Assembly: GCA_029215795.1 (NCBI GenBank)
Contig: JARDYH010000007.1
Location: forward strand, 99,339,263 to 99,403,262
Length of the DNA stretch: 64,000 bases
Source: Anniella stebbinsi
Lineage: Eukaryota > Chordata > Lepidosauria > Squamata > Anniellidae
Reading direction: 5' to 3'
Made by a program: the position numbers and the translations under genes. The notes beneath the pieces are model-generated. The model was not told the origin of the DNA and searched no databases. It saw nothing but the letters and a program-made list of their open reading frames with translations. Of this stretch, positions 33,860-45,899 are shown piece after piece (positions within the stretch are counted from its first letter, which is position 1; the number at the start of each line of letters is the position of its first letter).

Positions 33860-34620
33860 AACTGAACCTCTCCTATGGACCCAGAGACATCATGAGATCT
33901 ATTATTTTCTTGTTTTACAAAACGAATGGAGACATGAGGGCTGTCTGGACAACCATCTGTCAGGAATGCTTTAAGGTGGATTCCTGTATTGAGCAGGGGG
34001 TTGGACTCCATGGCCTTAGAGGCCCCTTCCTTCTATTCTATGATTCTATGACCTGAAGAAGCTGAACATGTTCCTTCAAAAGAAACACTTCAAGATGCAA
34101 ATGCTAACTTTACTCATTGCAACTGTTGCCAAAAACAATTTCTTTGCATCCTAGACCTATCTGAGGCTTGTATTCACATTGCAAGCAGGAACAATCTCAC
34201 CAGATGTACGTCACTTTCCTTATGACAACTGCCATTTTCAGTTCAGAGTGCTGCTCTTTGGATTGACCAGAGCCCAGAGTGGCCTTGGTAGCTCACCTGA
34301 GAGCACAAAACATCTCTCTCTATCCAGATGATACTCTGAACTGCTCTCTCTCCTGGGAAAAATGGTTGAGAGATATTTGGAGCATGATGGCTTGCCTGAA
34401 AAGACTGTGGGATTGTGATAAGAGTCCTTTACACCAAACATGGTATTTGGAGCTGTTAGAAGTGGTCCTGGACTCAGCTCAATATAGGATGTATCTACCA
34501 TTGTTGGCAAGTTGCTTGGCAGTAAGCATGCAGAGCCAACCCCCTGGAATTTGGTACCCTTTGGTGAGTTCACTTGAAAAGACCTAGTCCAAGCAAAGAG
34601 CAGGTCCAAGATTGGAGTCA
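33860..34620 (+). mobile_element. DIRS-like RT fragment, sense strand, with CR1 insert
   Basis: Reading on +: IIFLFYKTNGDMRA, then (after the CR1 insert) LKKLNMFLQKKHFKMQML, a LDLSEAYIHIA-like block, FQFRVLLFGL, VAHLRAQNISLYPDD and LEVVLDSAQYRMYLP. These are the finger and palm blocks of DIRS RT in order. Stops are present. The orientation is opposite to the other DIRS copies here. Confidence 0.65.
33945..34050 (+). mobile_element. CR1 3' end, ~106 bp, inside the DIRS RT
   Basis: CTGGACAACCATCTGTCAGG through GGTTGGACTCCATGGCC to the tail ATTCTATGATTCTATG is the last part of CR1. RT reading resumes directly after it. Confidence 0.85.
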
Positions 34621-35499
34621 GGACAGGACAATCAGCTAAGCAATCAGCTGTGAAGCAAAGCAACACCAATTCACATATGCAGGACCACATTTAGCAAAAC
34701 CACTCAAATTGAACAACACTCAAGTTCACCCTGATTAGCTGGCAATAATTAGATTGTAGATATGCATGCATAATCAAGAGACAGTTATTTTTCTCCAGGT
34801 GTGACTCACCTGTTTACCTTTGATGTACAAAACCCACTTGATTCCTTGCCATCCAAAAGCGAGATTACATGCTGCTGAAATCACTGAGTTCCCAGCCCAC
34901 TTGGCTCAAGAGAAGACGTGAGGAATTCCCAGCCCTCTCACTGTCAGAGAAGCTCAAAAACAGCAAGGCATTCCACTGATTTGAGCCTTTCCGAGACTCA
35001 ACACTAAACTGACAAACTTGTGACCTCCTACCCAGTTTAGAGCTAAGACAGGAGGCCTGGGGTTTGTTCCCACAGTCATGCTGGGCATCTAAGATGTTTT
35101 TGAAAGCTCTGAAGCTCATGTCCTCTCCCTCAGAGGGGTGGGGTCAGCATCAATGGCGACTACAATGGTGACTGCTACTATCAGTCAGCAAAAATGTGTG
35201 AACGCCTGTACTAGAGATCCTCTAAGTGGTGATACTGGGAACTGAAGCTATGGCTTCCCCTAATCTAGGGGCATAATAAAACTAAGAGTGCACACCAACA
35301 GTCTCTTGCCTAAGGGCTCAAAAACCCTGGAGCCAATTCCAGAAGAGCATCCATAGAAACAAGTCTTAGGAAGCTATGTTTAGCACAAGATAGATAGAGG
35401 CAAACAACTTCATAAAACCCATGTTTTCTATTTGCATCTGAAAGGCAGTTTTTAAAGTTCTGACAATATGAAAGAGAAATGAGTTGCGGCATCACTTAC
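34620..35499. other. SIDT1 intron, no recognised element
   Basis: Possible continuation of diverged DIRS sequence, but no block that I can name. Ends at the donor side of the next SIDT1 exon. Confidence 0.4.
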
Positions 35500-35605
35500 C
35501 TTCATAATAATGTAAAAGGCAAGATACAGCAGAAGGTTACAAATAAAGATGCCCAGCATGTAGGAGGCAAAGTCCTTAGGCCGATAAATCAGTCCAAAAA
35601 TGGCA
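35500..35605 (-). CDS. SIDT1: SIDT1 coding exon ([17 protein letters not shown])
   Basis: Acceptor CCCTTTCTCAG, then T completing a Phe codon, then 35 codons encoding [18 protein letters not shown] and [17 protein letters not shown], then donor GTAAGTG. This is a loop plus a transmembrane helix, nearly identical in all vertebrate SIDT1 proteins. Phase 2 in, phase 0 out. It joins ...GNLVNWSF from the exon at 47589-47635, across a 12-kb intron filled by the nested transposons. Confidence 0.97.
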
Positions 35606-35921
35606 CTGAGAAAGGGAAAGGAAAAAGGCTCTGCAGTCCAAAGTTCATCCACAAATGATGTCTTCCTCTTATGGACTAATTTGTCTAGAATTACTATGAC
35701 CCTCTAGAATAGAATCTCTAGAGTCTGGATTCGTATTACATCATAATTACTGTCTATTTCAGGAAAATTTAACTGCTTTAATTATAATTGTAAAATATCT
35801 TGCAGACCTATCTGGTTGAAAGGCAGTTTAAGAATCCAATGAACCAACCAAAGGTTAGAACCCCATCTCCACCCTGATACAAGCATTCAGTGAAAGAATG
35901 TGGATTCTTAAGCATTCTTCA

Positions 35922-35942
35922 AAACACACACACACACACACA
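35922..35942 (+). repeat. Short (CA)n microsatellite
   Basis: About ten CA units followed by TATATA. Confidence 0.9.
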
Positions 35943-36687
35943 TATATAAATGCAATGGGATAGGAAGATTAAAAGTATCTCAGGAGGTTAAGTGTTCTTG
36001 ACCATGACTCCCATTCATTGTGCTAGAAAGGGCTTTAGAAGAGACTGCAACACTTGTATTACAGATCAAACTTGGCATATGGTGACACTTCCATGTGTTG
36101 AAACATGGAATTGTGGAAACGATGCAGAAAAATATCCGCATGGAGTCAAATCCTCCTGCTTCTTGTACTTTGCCACAACCCCTCTTTCTAGGCATTTTCT
36201 TCTACCTAGGGCTCCTATAACAGAAGCTAACAGAAAAGCATTTTCTGCGTGTAAGGTATGGGGAGGGAGAGTTTCAGCTCCCCACAACCATGTGCCTTTT
36301 TTGCTTTTAAAATCAGATCTCCCCTTCTTCTACATGATTCTGGGCAGTTACGTGTTTAAACAGAGAGAGCGATTGTCAAAGCAAAACTTTCCAGAATAGC
36401 AAACAGCAGCTGAGGGGGGAATCTCTACTAATCAAGTAGCAACTACAGATGAGCCTAGAAGAAAGCCATCAATCATACTATACAATGCAGTTAATTCTCT
36501 TTGATATGATCCTACAAGTAGATACGGAAAGCTGGATTTGTAGCGGGGAGGGGCAGTGTAACTGGGATGGAATGTTCCCCATCCCAGTCAGAGCTTTACT
36601 TATGCCAGGACCCTTCCCTGCCCATGACACTAGAGCCACAAGATTCAAAGAGAAGCCAAAGGTCTTTGAGGGAAGTGCCTCTTGCAA
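35943..36687. other. SIDT1 intron, no recognised element
   Basis: Unique-looking intronic sequence; the overlapping open frames on both strands show no family features. Confidence 0.4.
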
Positions 36688-36862
36688 TATGAGTAGGAGC
36701 TAATGTGATTTAGAAATGGTTGTATAGGGTGGGGAATCAGTTCTGGGTGAGACCGGCAGAAAAAGGAAGCTAAGGAGTATCTGACTACTTTCGGTTTTGT
36801 ATATAGCTGGATAACAGCACCACAGTCTCTGTGGTTCATTTTATAATCTTGCAAATAGTGTC
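36688..36862 (+). repeat. Gypsy 5' LTR
   Basis: Starts TATGAGTAGGAGC and ends AGTGTCA. It shares blocks GAATCAGTTCTGGGTGAGAC, TCTCTGTGGT and CATTTTATAA with 47073-47250. TG..CA ends are partly degraded. Confidence 0.75.
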
Positions 36863-37566
36863 AGAAAACAGAAGACAAACTGAAAATAAGGCACTGAAAA
36901 TAGATCAGCTGAAGCCTCCAGGAAAGTTGGCATTTTAAGGAAATGCTGCAGAGAACTAAAAAAGATGGAAGCAAGAGTCTGAATTGAATTGTACTGCAAG
37001 GGGAGGAGATAAGAAAGCAAGCCAAATTAAAAACAGGGAGACAAGAGTCACTGACCAGCAGTTTAAAATAGCTACAATTACAACTATTATAAAAGCAATC
37101 CAGTTAAAAACAGGGGAACAAGAGTCACATATCAGAAACACAAGAAGTCACAACCATAATAATAATGATGATAGTACCTCTGCAAAGGCTTTGCTATCCT
37201 CGGTTTATCATTGTTTTCCTGCAGGTGATAGAGCAGATGCCCAGAATCGTGGCTACATTGGGTGTAATCTGGGGGTTCTGGCCTGATAATAAGTATTCTA
37301 AATAAAATGCTTCAGATCTCCGTTTTTTAAAAAAAAGAATTGGGGTAATAAGATCTTTGCGGCGGTCACGGTAAAAAGGACAGTGGAGTAATACATGGGC
37401 TTCAGTTTCTGCACTTCCCATATCACATATTCGCTCTTGAACAGGGGAGCGCAGAGGGTCGGGCATTTCATCTGGCTGACATAAAAGCTTTCCTATATTT
37501 GGGGGTTGGTAGGTTTGACGTATAATTTGGCATTATAAATGGTCCTACGTAGTCCTGATAGTTGGG

Positions 37567-39602
37567 ATGGCGTACAGTCAGTCTCAGGTGGTTTTGGAGT
37601 TCAATGTCTCTGATTTGCTGGGTGATAGCCTGGTAAGTGCATATAGTAAGGTATATTCAGGGGCAGTGAGGGCGGCAAAAAAGCAATACTTTGCTGTCAC
37701 CATCAAATCATCTATCTGCCGCCCAGCGGAGCTTTTCAGAGTTGTCCAGGGGCTATTACATGCTGGCCCCAAGGATGTGCTACAACCATCTGAGGCCCAC
37801 TGTACTGAATTTGCTAGGCATTTCCAGAATAAAATCTTTGGCATCCGCCAGGACTTAGACTCCAGTGTTATAGCAGGTAAATCTAGTGAGGTGTCCAGAG
37901 CACAGGCTTGTCCTGTTTTCTTGGATGAGTTTTAGTTGATACAGCTCGAGGATGTTGACAAGGTGCTTGGACAGGTTCGTTCAACCACCTCTGTATTGGA
38001 TCCTTGCCCCTCTTGGCTAATAAAAGCTAGCAAGGATGGAACAGCCGGCTGGGCTAGGGAAGTGATTAATGCCTCTCTGCGAGAGGGAGTGGTCCCAGGC
38101 CGCTTGAAGGAGGCGGTAGTGAGACCACTCCTGAAGAAATCTTCCCTAGACCCCGAAAATCTTAATAACTATAGACCTGTGGCAAATATTCCATTCCTGG
38201 GCAAGGTCCTTGAGCGAGTGGTTGCAAGCCAGCTCCAGACACTCTTGGATGAGACTGATTATCTGGATCCATTTCAGTCCGGCTTCAGGCCTGGTTTTGG
38301 CACGGAAACAGCCTTGGTCGCCCTGTATAATGACCTATGTCGGGAGAAAGACAGGGAGAGTGTGACTCTGTTGATTCTCCTTGATCTTTCAGCGGCTTTC
38401 GATACCATCGACCATGGTATCCTTCTGGGACGACTGGCTGAGTTGGGAGTGGGAGGCACTGCACTGCAGTGGTTCCGCTCCTACTTGGTGGGGCGGCTCC
38501 AGAAGGTGGTGCTTGGGGGACATTGCTCAGCCCCGTGGATTCTCCAGTATGGGGTTCCTCAAGGGTCAGTCTTGTCCCCCATGCTGTTCAACATTTACAT
38601 GAAACCATTGGGAGAGGTCATCCGGAGTTTTGGGGTGCGTTGTCATCAGTACGCTGATGACACACAACTCTATTTCTCCTTTTCATCTTCATCAGGTGGG
38701 TGGTTCTGCTGACCAGATGGTGTTCAACCTGTTCTGGATGGGGTTGCACTCCCCCTGAAGGAGCGGGTTCGTAGCTTGGGGGTTCTCCTAGAACCATCTC
38801 TGTCACTTGAGGCTCAGGTGGCCTCGGTGGCACGGAGTGCCTTCTACCAACTTCGGTTGGTGGCCCAGCTACGCTCCTATCTGGACAGGGATAACCTGGC
38901 TTCAGTTGTCTATGCTCTGGTAATCTCTAAATTGGATTACTGCAATGCACTCTACGTGGGGCTGCCTTTGAAGACGGTTCAGAAGCTGCAGCTTGTGCAA
39001 AATGCAGTGGCCAGAGTGTTAACAGGAACCAGAAGGTTCGAGCATATAAGACCTACTCTGGCCCGCTTGCACTGGCTGCCTATACGTTTCTGAGCTCAAT
39101 TCAAGGTGCTGGTTTTAACCTATAAAACCTTACACGGCTTGGGACCACAATACCTGATGGAACGCCTCTCCCGACACGAACCTACCTGTACACTACGATC
39201 CACATCGAATGTCCTCCTCCAGTTGCCTACTCCAAGGGAGGTACAGAGGGTGGCAACAAGGGAAAGGGCCTTTTCAGTGGTGGCCCCCCAATTCTGGAAT
39301 GATCTCCCTGACCAGGCTCACCTGGCGCCAACATTGTTATCTTTTCGGCGCCAGGTCAAGACTTTCCTCTTCTCCCAGGCATTTAACAGCATATGATGAG
39401 GGTTTTTTGTGTTTTTGTGTTGTTGTTGTGCTTTGACCCAGAAGGATATTGTAATTTTAACTTGTTTTTATGCTTTCTGTTTTTAAATTTTGTATATTGG
39501 TGTTTTAATTGTTCAATGTTTTTATTTTTGTAAACCGCCCAGAGAGCTTCGGCTATGGGGTGGTATATAAATGGAATAAAATAAATAAATAAATAAATTT
39601 AG
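37567..39602 (+). mobile_element. L2-like LINE, 5'-truncated, nested in the antisense LINE
   Basis: The frame 37567-37935 and its continuation 37936-38712 encode an RT with [72 protein letters not shown] and HQYADDTQLYFSF. After a frameshift near 38700, 38776-39396 encodes LEPSLSLEAQVASVARSAFY, YVGLPLKTVQKLQLVQNA, FSVVAPQFWNDLP and FRRQVKTFLFSQAF. The 3' end GTAAACCGCCCAGAGAGCTT plus (AAATA)n is complete. The YADD catalytic box is intact. Among the youngest insertions of the nest. Confidence 0.88.
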
Positions 39603-42600
39603 CTTTAGTGTGTCCCAGAACCCGTATGGCATCACTGGTAAGCCCAAATACTGCAATTTCACCAACAATGTCCTTTTCCATTTGGATTGATATGAGTCAG
39701 TCAAAGTCAGCGGGGCAAGACCCACAGGACAGAATGTCAACTCTAGCCAGAAGTTCCCCTTAGAAGATCTCAGCATTCGTGCCTCCATCATGATTTGTCC
39801 TGCTTCTAGCCGTAAGATTGTATTAGGCGCACAGGAGGGGGTTCCGAATATTGCTCTTAGGAATTTTGTTTGTACAACCTCAAGGGGCACAGTCTTCAAT
39901 AACGCATTTCTGACAGCCATACAGCATTTGTGAAATTACTTTAGCAGTGAAAACTTGCATGGCTGCAGGAATATATTGGCCCCCTTTAGCACAGAAAAAG
40001 GAGAGGAGTGCTCTGGTGCTCCTTTGAGCATTTGCAATGGTGCGCTTTGTTTGGGACTTCCACGAGCCTGATGATCGAAAGGATACACCTGGGTATTTGT
40101 AGGAGGTAATCTGCTCAATTTGATGCCCACTGATCTGCTATTGATACTTGGTCCTCTTTCTATTAAAGATCAGGACCTTCGTTTGGGTGTAATTTATTGT
40201 CAGCAGTTCAACTTTACAATAAGAAACTAAAGCACTTAGAAGACGCTTCAAGCCTTGACATTGATAGGAGCGTTGCGTCATCCGCATATAGGAGGACTGA
40301 CAGAGGTCTATTTGCCAATCTGGGAGGATGTGAGTTTGTTTTTTTCAAAGACTGAACCAGGGAATTAATATAAAAGTTTAACAAAGTGGGGGGCCAAGAT
40401 ACACCCCATCTTACTCCATTATAGGTGGGTATTGGTCCTGTTAAGTGGCTAGCCCAGCTGCATCTGACCTTCAGATGTGTATTTTCATAGAGACTCTGCA
40501 TAAGTGTGAACAGTTTACTGTCAATGTTAGTCGCCTCCAACTTTTCCCATAGCTTGTCTCTAGGAATTAAATCGAAGGCTGATTTAAAGTTGATAAATGC
40601 AACATGGAGATCTTCTGTAGTTGATGACACATACTTTTCAGCAATAAATTGAAGGATTAGTCCTTGGTCGACTCTGGATCGCCCTACTGAATCCGGCTTG
40701 CTCATCTTCAAGGATGTTTTCTTGTTCTAGCCAGTCTAACAGTTTCTCATGCAGATGGGAGGCATATAGTTTGCTGATTATACTCAGCAGGCTGATCGGT
40801 CTGTAATTTGCTGAATCTGATCTTTCGCCTTTTTTGTAAATTGGGATTATAATGGCTAGTCGCCAGTCCTCAGGGATGTGTGTTGCATGGTCAATGCATG
40901 TAAACAGAGATGCTAGTATAGGAGCCCAGCAATCTATGTTTGCTTTTAACAATTCAGGGGGTATGTTCTCGCACCCAGGAGCTCTGCCTGGTTTTAATTT
41001 AGAGATGAGATGCCGGATTTCTTGAGAGGAAACTGGGGGCTACTTTGGTAAATTATTTGTGTCAGTCTTAGATGACGGTTGGTAAGTTTGTCCCAATGTA
41101 AAGGTGGTAGTAAAGTATGCTTTCCAGGAGTTTGGAGAGATGAAATACTCCATGCTTACTGTTGTTTTTGGCCAGGCACTCGAAACCACTCATTAAAAGG
41201 TTGCAGAGTCTTTCTCTCTTGCTGCATTTATTAAGGTTTGCCATGTGGGTCTTATGGCCTGCATCTTTTTTGTTTTGATTAAATCTTTATAGCTCTTCTT
41301 CAGCGTGAACCATTCGGGAGGTAGTGTTGGCCAATTTTGCTCTCTGTACAGTTGGTATTGTTCTGTTAGAGATTTTTTTCATGGCAATACATTCATGGTC
41401 GAACCAATGCTTGGATTTTTAGTGTGGAGTTTTGGTGGAGCAGAAAATTCTATCTTGGAACAAGGTGAAACCTCTTGGTGTGTCTGCAGATGGTAGTGCT
41501 CCTCAATGCCGAAGGCTACCTGCAGAGTACATTATGACTTCATTTGTCCATTATCCTTGTGTAAATCTTTTCTCAGCCTCTAAGTTTAGCATCGATATAT
41601 ACACTCTGAATGAGTGGTCTGAGTGATGAGATTTAGTGTTAAAACTAGAGATAGATGGTCACTCTCGAGGCGTTTAGTCACCCTGTAGCTGGATATAGTG
41701 TTTAGCGAACTATACAAAGCTGCGAAGTAGTCAATTGTGGAGGCTCCCGCTCCCAAAAGGAATCTAAATTCACCAATTCTGTCAACTTCAATGCTCCTGT
41801 TTAAAATTACCAAATCAAATCTATTTACCAGTTGCATTAAATAGAGGCTGGTGCGATTGCAGCCCTATCTTTTGACTGTCTAACTGGTATAGCATGGTCC
41901 TCCTCTTATTCAGGCGGGTGTTTGTAAAAATAAGAGTACACTGTAAGATCCGTCTGCCCTATTCTGGCATTAAAATCTCCTGCCATGATGATACGAGATT
42001 CAGGGTACAGGGCTGTTAGTTTAGAAATATACTCTTCTAGCTTTAGCCAGTTATTCTTGATAAGTTGGTTATGATGAAGGGGGGGGAACGTTAATTATCA
42101 GTAAGCTGATTGAACTAAATTTGATGGCCAGGGCTAGATGTAATAAGGAGGCTGGTCTGACCGTGTTTGCTTGGATGCTGGTCAAGATCAGCACAGCCAG
42201 GCCTCCTTTAGGTCGGCCCCCTCAGAGGCTGGGTTCTGTCTAAGGAGTAAGCAGAAAAGCCATTCAAAACCACACTCTCTCTGGCCCAGGTCTCTTGATT
42301 ATGAAGTCTTGAAAAGTTGGGTCCTCAGTTTTATGCTGCCAACCTGCTATATTCCATGATAAAGGCATCAGGAATTGTTTTTGTTGGTGTGGTTTTTGCT
42401 GGTGCATTATTTGTCATGTCAAGGAGGGTGGATTCTCTGGGCCCATTAAGGGTCTCAAGAAATTTTGTACACATTCTCATTTTGTGAGATTTTATTTTGG
42501 ATTATGTAGTCCACTGTTTGAGAGTGCTGCTTATCTATATTGTATGATGCATGGTCCATACCTCTCTGATGTTTGGTGTATTTATGAGGGGGCCTTGTCA

Positions 42601-43038
42601 GCGGTTCCTGCTGGCTCTTCCAGGTATTTGATTTTTCAGCATCTGGGCTTGGTCAGCTGACATTTGAGATGACCCTGGTTGTTTGATTTATTTGGCAGTC
42701 AACAGGGGCGAGTTGTTTCACTGGGGAGCCTAATTCATTCTCCTCAAGGAATCTCATGCCAAGCCAAGAAATGGGCTCCTTTTCTGTAGGGTTATCAGTT
42801 GTTGCTGGGTAAGTTACGGTGCTCTTACTATGACTTTCATTTGATGGTGGATTGAGTTCTGCAGTAGCTGTTGCATTTGTGCCACATTTATGTCCCTTGA
42901 GCATCTTTAAGGCATCTTGCCTTTCCCATTGTGGGCTTTCCACGTGTTCAGATGAGGTGGATGTCAAGGCAATCAGATAGACTGCACTGGATAGGGATGC
43001 AGTATGGGCTAAGTAGTTGGGGGGGAAATAGTTTTAGC

Positions 43039-43700
43039 ATGACACTTTTAATGCATGTATTTTAAGTAAAGAGGGCACCAGCCGATGGATTTACAACAGG
43101 CCACCTGGAGAAGGGAGGCATGCAAAGTAGAGAAGGCCTTGGTGCCAGGAAGGAATGGCCTTATCAGTTTCAAGGTTGTAATCCACCTTGGGATGGTTCG
43201 GGATGGCAGGAAGGAGGATTCTGCAGCCTGGCAGGTGTGAAGCCAGGCACTAGACTGTGCCAAGGGGAAGAGGGAGCTGGGAGGAAGAAGTAGAGAGTTA
43301 GAGGGTATAAAGTGAGTCTTTGTCTTGCCCCTCCTCATAGTGTGTGGAGATGTTGGGGGGTGGGGGTGGCGGTGGCGGTGGCAGCGCCCTACTTAGGGGT
43401 AAGTAGTTTACAGCTAGGTTTTATTATTTTTAAGGTTCCTGGGTTTTATGCTATGCATGCCTGACTGATGTTCTTTTTAGTTGTACTTCCCATATATATT
43501 CCCACCCTTAGTTTAAATAAAGTTCTTCTACCTCATTGATATGCATGCTGCTATTTTCTTGCGCTTTGGATCAAGTGCTAAATCCAGAGATCGAGTGCCA
43601 GGGTTTGGGCACCCTTCTCTAGGGGCTTGGGAGCCAGGGAGCCCCTGAGTAGGTGCCAGGTGGCAGCAAAGGTGAGGGGATGGACGACCAGATGCCCCTT
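43039..43700 (+). mobile_element. Possible solo LTR-like insert in LINE ORF1
   Basis: A TATAAA at about 43309 and an AATAAA at about 43516 are spaced as in an LTR, in non-coding sequence that breaks the LINE ORF1. Ends and TSD were not resolved, so this could be another non-coding insert. Confidence 0.35.
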
Positions 43701-45805
43701 GCCTCTCTACCTTTACAGTGGAAACCTCTAAATCGTATTGTTCCTTCACTTTGATTGGACTCTCATTTCTCCCAGTTTGAATGCTTGCCAAATTTGATTT
43801 TAATAGGTTTAGTCTTAGCATTATTTCATCTTGTTCCTCATAGGCAATGCACAGAAAGAGTTCATTAGCATTTTTTTCTTCTTTCTCAAGAGGTATCTTC
43901 ACATTTTGGAGAAGTTTCCTTGGTTCACAATCCCTTGCTTCATCATGTTGACTATACTTAGATATTTCATGTGAAGAGTCAAAGTCAATTAGATTTCTTG
44001 AATTGCTATTTTCCATTGTTAATCTGCTTTTTAAGCTTGTTTTATTTTCAGTGGCTAGTGCCTGAGGGGGGGGCAGTGTTCCCAAAGAATCTTGAGATTG
44101 AGATTCCATGCTCAGCAAAGGTGTCCCTGGAGGCAAAAACCATGCTAGCAAGGCTTTATGGCACGCATATAGTTATAAAAAATATACTCCATGTGCTTTA
44201 TGTCCATTATAGTAAACAAACCCTGGCGTATTGCGTTCAGTATCTCTAAAAATGTTTATTTCGTTCATGCTGGGTTAATGGGCCCTTAGGTTTGGGATAG
44301 TTGTTCATTACCAGATTCCATTTTTTATTAGTGGTAGCCTTCTTTAAGGTTTTTCTTTCAGATGGAATAATAGCCCAAGGATCATGTGTATCCAAGTGCT
44401 CATACTGAGCCTCTGTTGATATTAATAAGTTTTGGTGTGCAGAAAGATCTGGTTTGATTCCCATCATAGATGTATGATTTTCATTGGCATGTTTCTTACT
44501 TTTTGCTTTCACTCTTGTATTTGGATCAGCTATCTGCCTGAATCTTTCCTTGATGTTTTGTTCAGCCTTCTGTTTGGAATCTTTTTCTAACGATTTAAGA
44601 GTATTCATTTTTTTACGATGTATTGTCTTTAGGTTTTTGGTATTATTTGCCTTCTTTGCATTTTTAACCCCCTTCTTAGAATTTCTAGGCCTTTCCATCC
44701 TGTCCTTTATCCCACTCAGTTTTCCACATAGGTTTGATGGTTTGTTTATTTCAGAGTTTAGGCTGGTCGTGCTGTTCACCAGTGCTATTAACAGGTTGTT
44801 ACTCGCAGATAGGAAGGATTTTATATGTTCGATCTTCTTCATCAACAAATATATCCAACCCTCAACTGGCAGTCGCTTCTCGTGAAATTTCATTGTCTGA
44901 ACGTATTCTGGTCTGCTTTCCCCGTATCTTGTGCCAGTTCCTGTATTTGCCTAAGGATTGTATTATTTAGTTGGTCGTTGTCTACAGCTGGCTGCGCTGG
45001 TCCTGAGAGAGACATCTGTTCAGCAAATGCCAATCCGGCTGCTAGGTCTTCGCATAGAGACTCCTCTATTGGTACTTGGATATCCCCTTTACCAGTCAGA
45101 GTCCAGTCCAAAATGGGGTTTGGGGAGTTTTAAGACCCCCTTCTCACTTCCATCAACATCCCCTTTGTGTTTGAAGAACTGAGTGATCTTTGCTTGTTTT
45201 TTATATTTACTCAGAAAGGGGTCACCAGTGACAGGTGTAATTTCCAAGGTCTTGTAATCCTTTCTAGTAAGCACCATATCGCTTGTTTTGACTTCCACTT
45301 GTATACTCCCAACCAAAAGATATAAATGTTAAAACAACTCAAATAATTAAGTGTTTGCTTACTGCTTGGCATTGCTCATCCTCTCCAAGTCATGGGTGGA
45401 TATATCCCATTTACTCACAAAGCTGTTTGTTTTCACCAATACTCCTTGAGGAAGCTGTGTACTCAGTACAATATTTTCAAAACCTCCTAAAAATGTTAGG
45501 ATAAAATTAACTAAAAACTAATCAAACTAAAATCAAACTAAAAACAAACTGCAGAGCTCAGAGCAGAAGCAACTTTCCTCGTCGCCATCTTGCCTCCCAG
45601 CCAGACAGAATGAGACACCCCTTACTGTTAACCTCATCTTGTCTTATTTATCAATCTCTGAATCAAAACTGAAAGAATTTCAGATGGCTATAAAAAATGA
45701 TAGCATGTTGCAAATCGTGAAAAAAATATTATTTTGCAGATAGATGAGTAGAAGTTCCAGAGTGTAACTGTGTTTATTGGAATTACCGAGAGGAATTAAG
45801 TGTTC

Positions 45806-45856
45806 TTTTTGGCTAAAACCTATTTTAGGTTGCCTAATAAATTTGATTGATTGATT
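45806..45856 (+). mobile_element. 51-bp LINE tail insertion with perfect 13-bp TSD
   Basis: GAATTAAGTGTTC occurs at 45793-45805 and 45857-45869. Between them lie 51 bp ending in AATTTGATTGATTGATT, the tail of a Vingi/R4-like LINE. Extreme 5' truncation of target-primed reverse transcription explains it. Confidence 0.85.
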
Positions 45857-45899
45857 GAATTAAGTGTTCATGACTGGCTCATTTTCAAAAGTGACAGAA

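Larger units (their letters stand above)
37150..45605 (-). mobile_element. Vingi/R4-like LINE, near full length, antisense in gypsy
   Basis: Minus strand from about 45605 (5' end with a GGCAAGATGGCGACG-like start): ORF1-like frames (45316-42653, hydrophilic, Lys-rich), AP endonuclease (42360-41586: WQHKTEDPTFQDF, GDFNARIG, GASTIDYF, RLESDHLSL), RT (40952-40214: IPIYKKGERSDSANYRPISL, FINFKSAFDLIPRDKLWEKL, LLYADDATLL), and the C-terminal domain (39920-39600 and, after an insertion, 37560-37190: a PKYRKAF-type block and ETEAHVLLHCPFY). The RT box is an intact YADD, but stops and frameshifts occur. The 3' end is near a TAATAATAATGATGAT stretch. The clade is uncertain. Confidence 0.8.
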
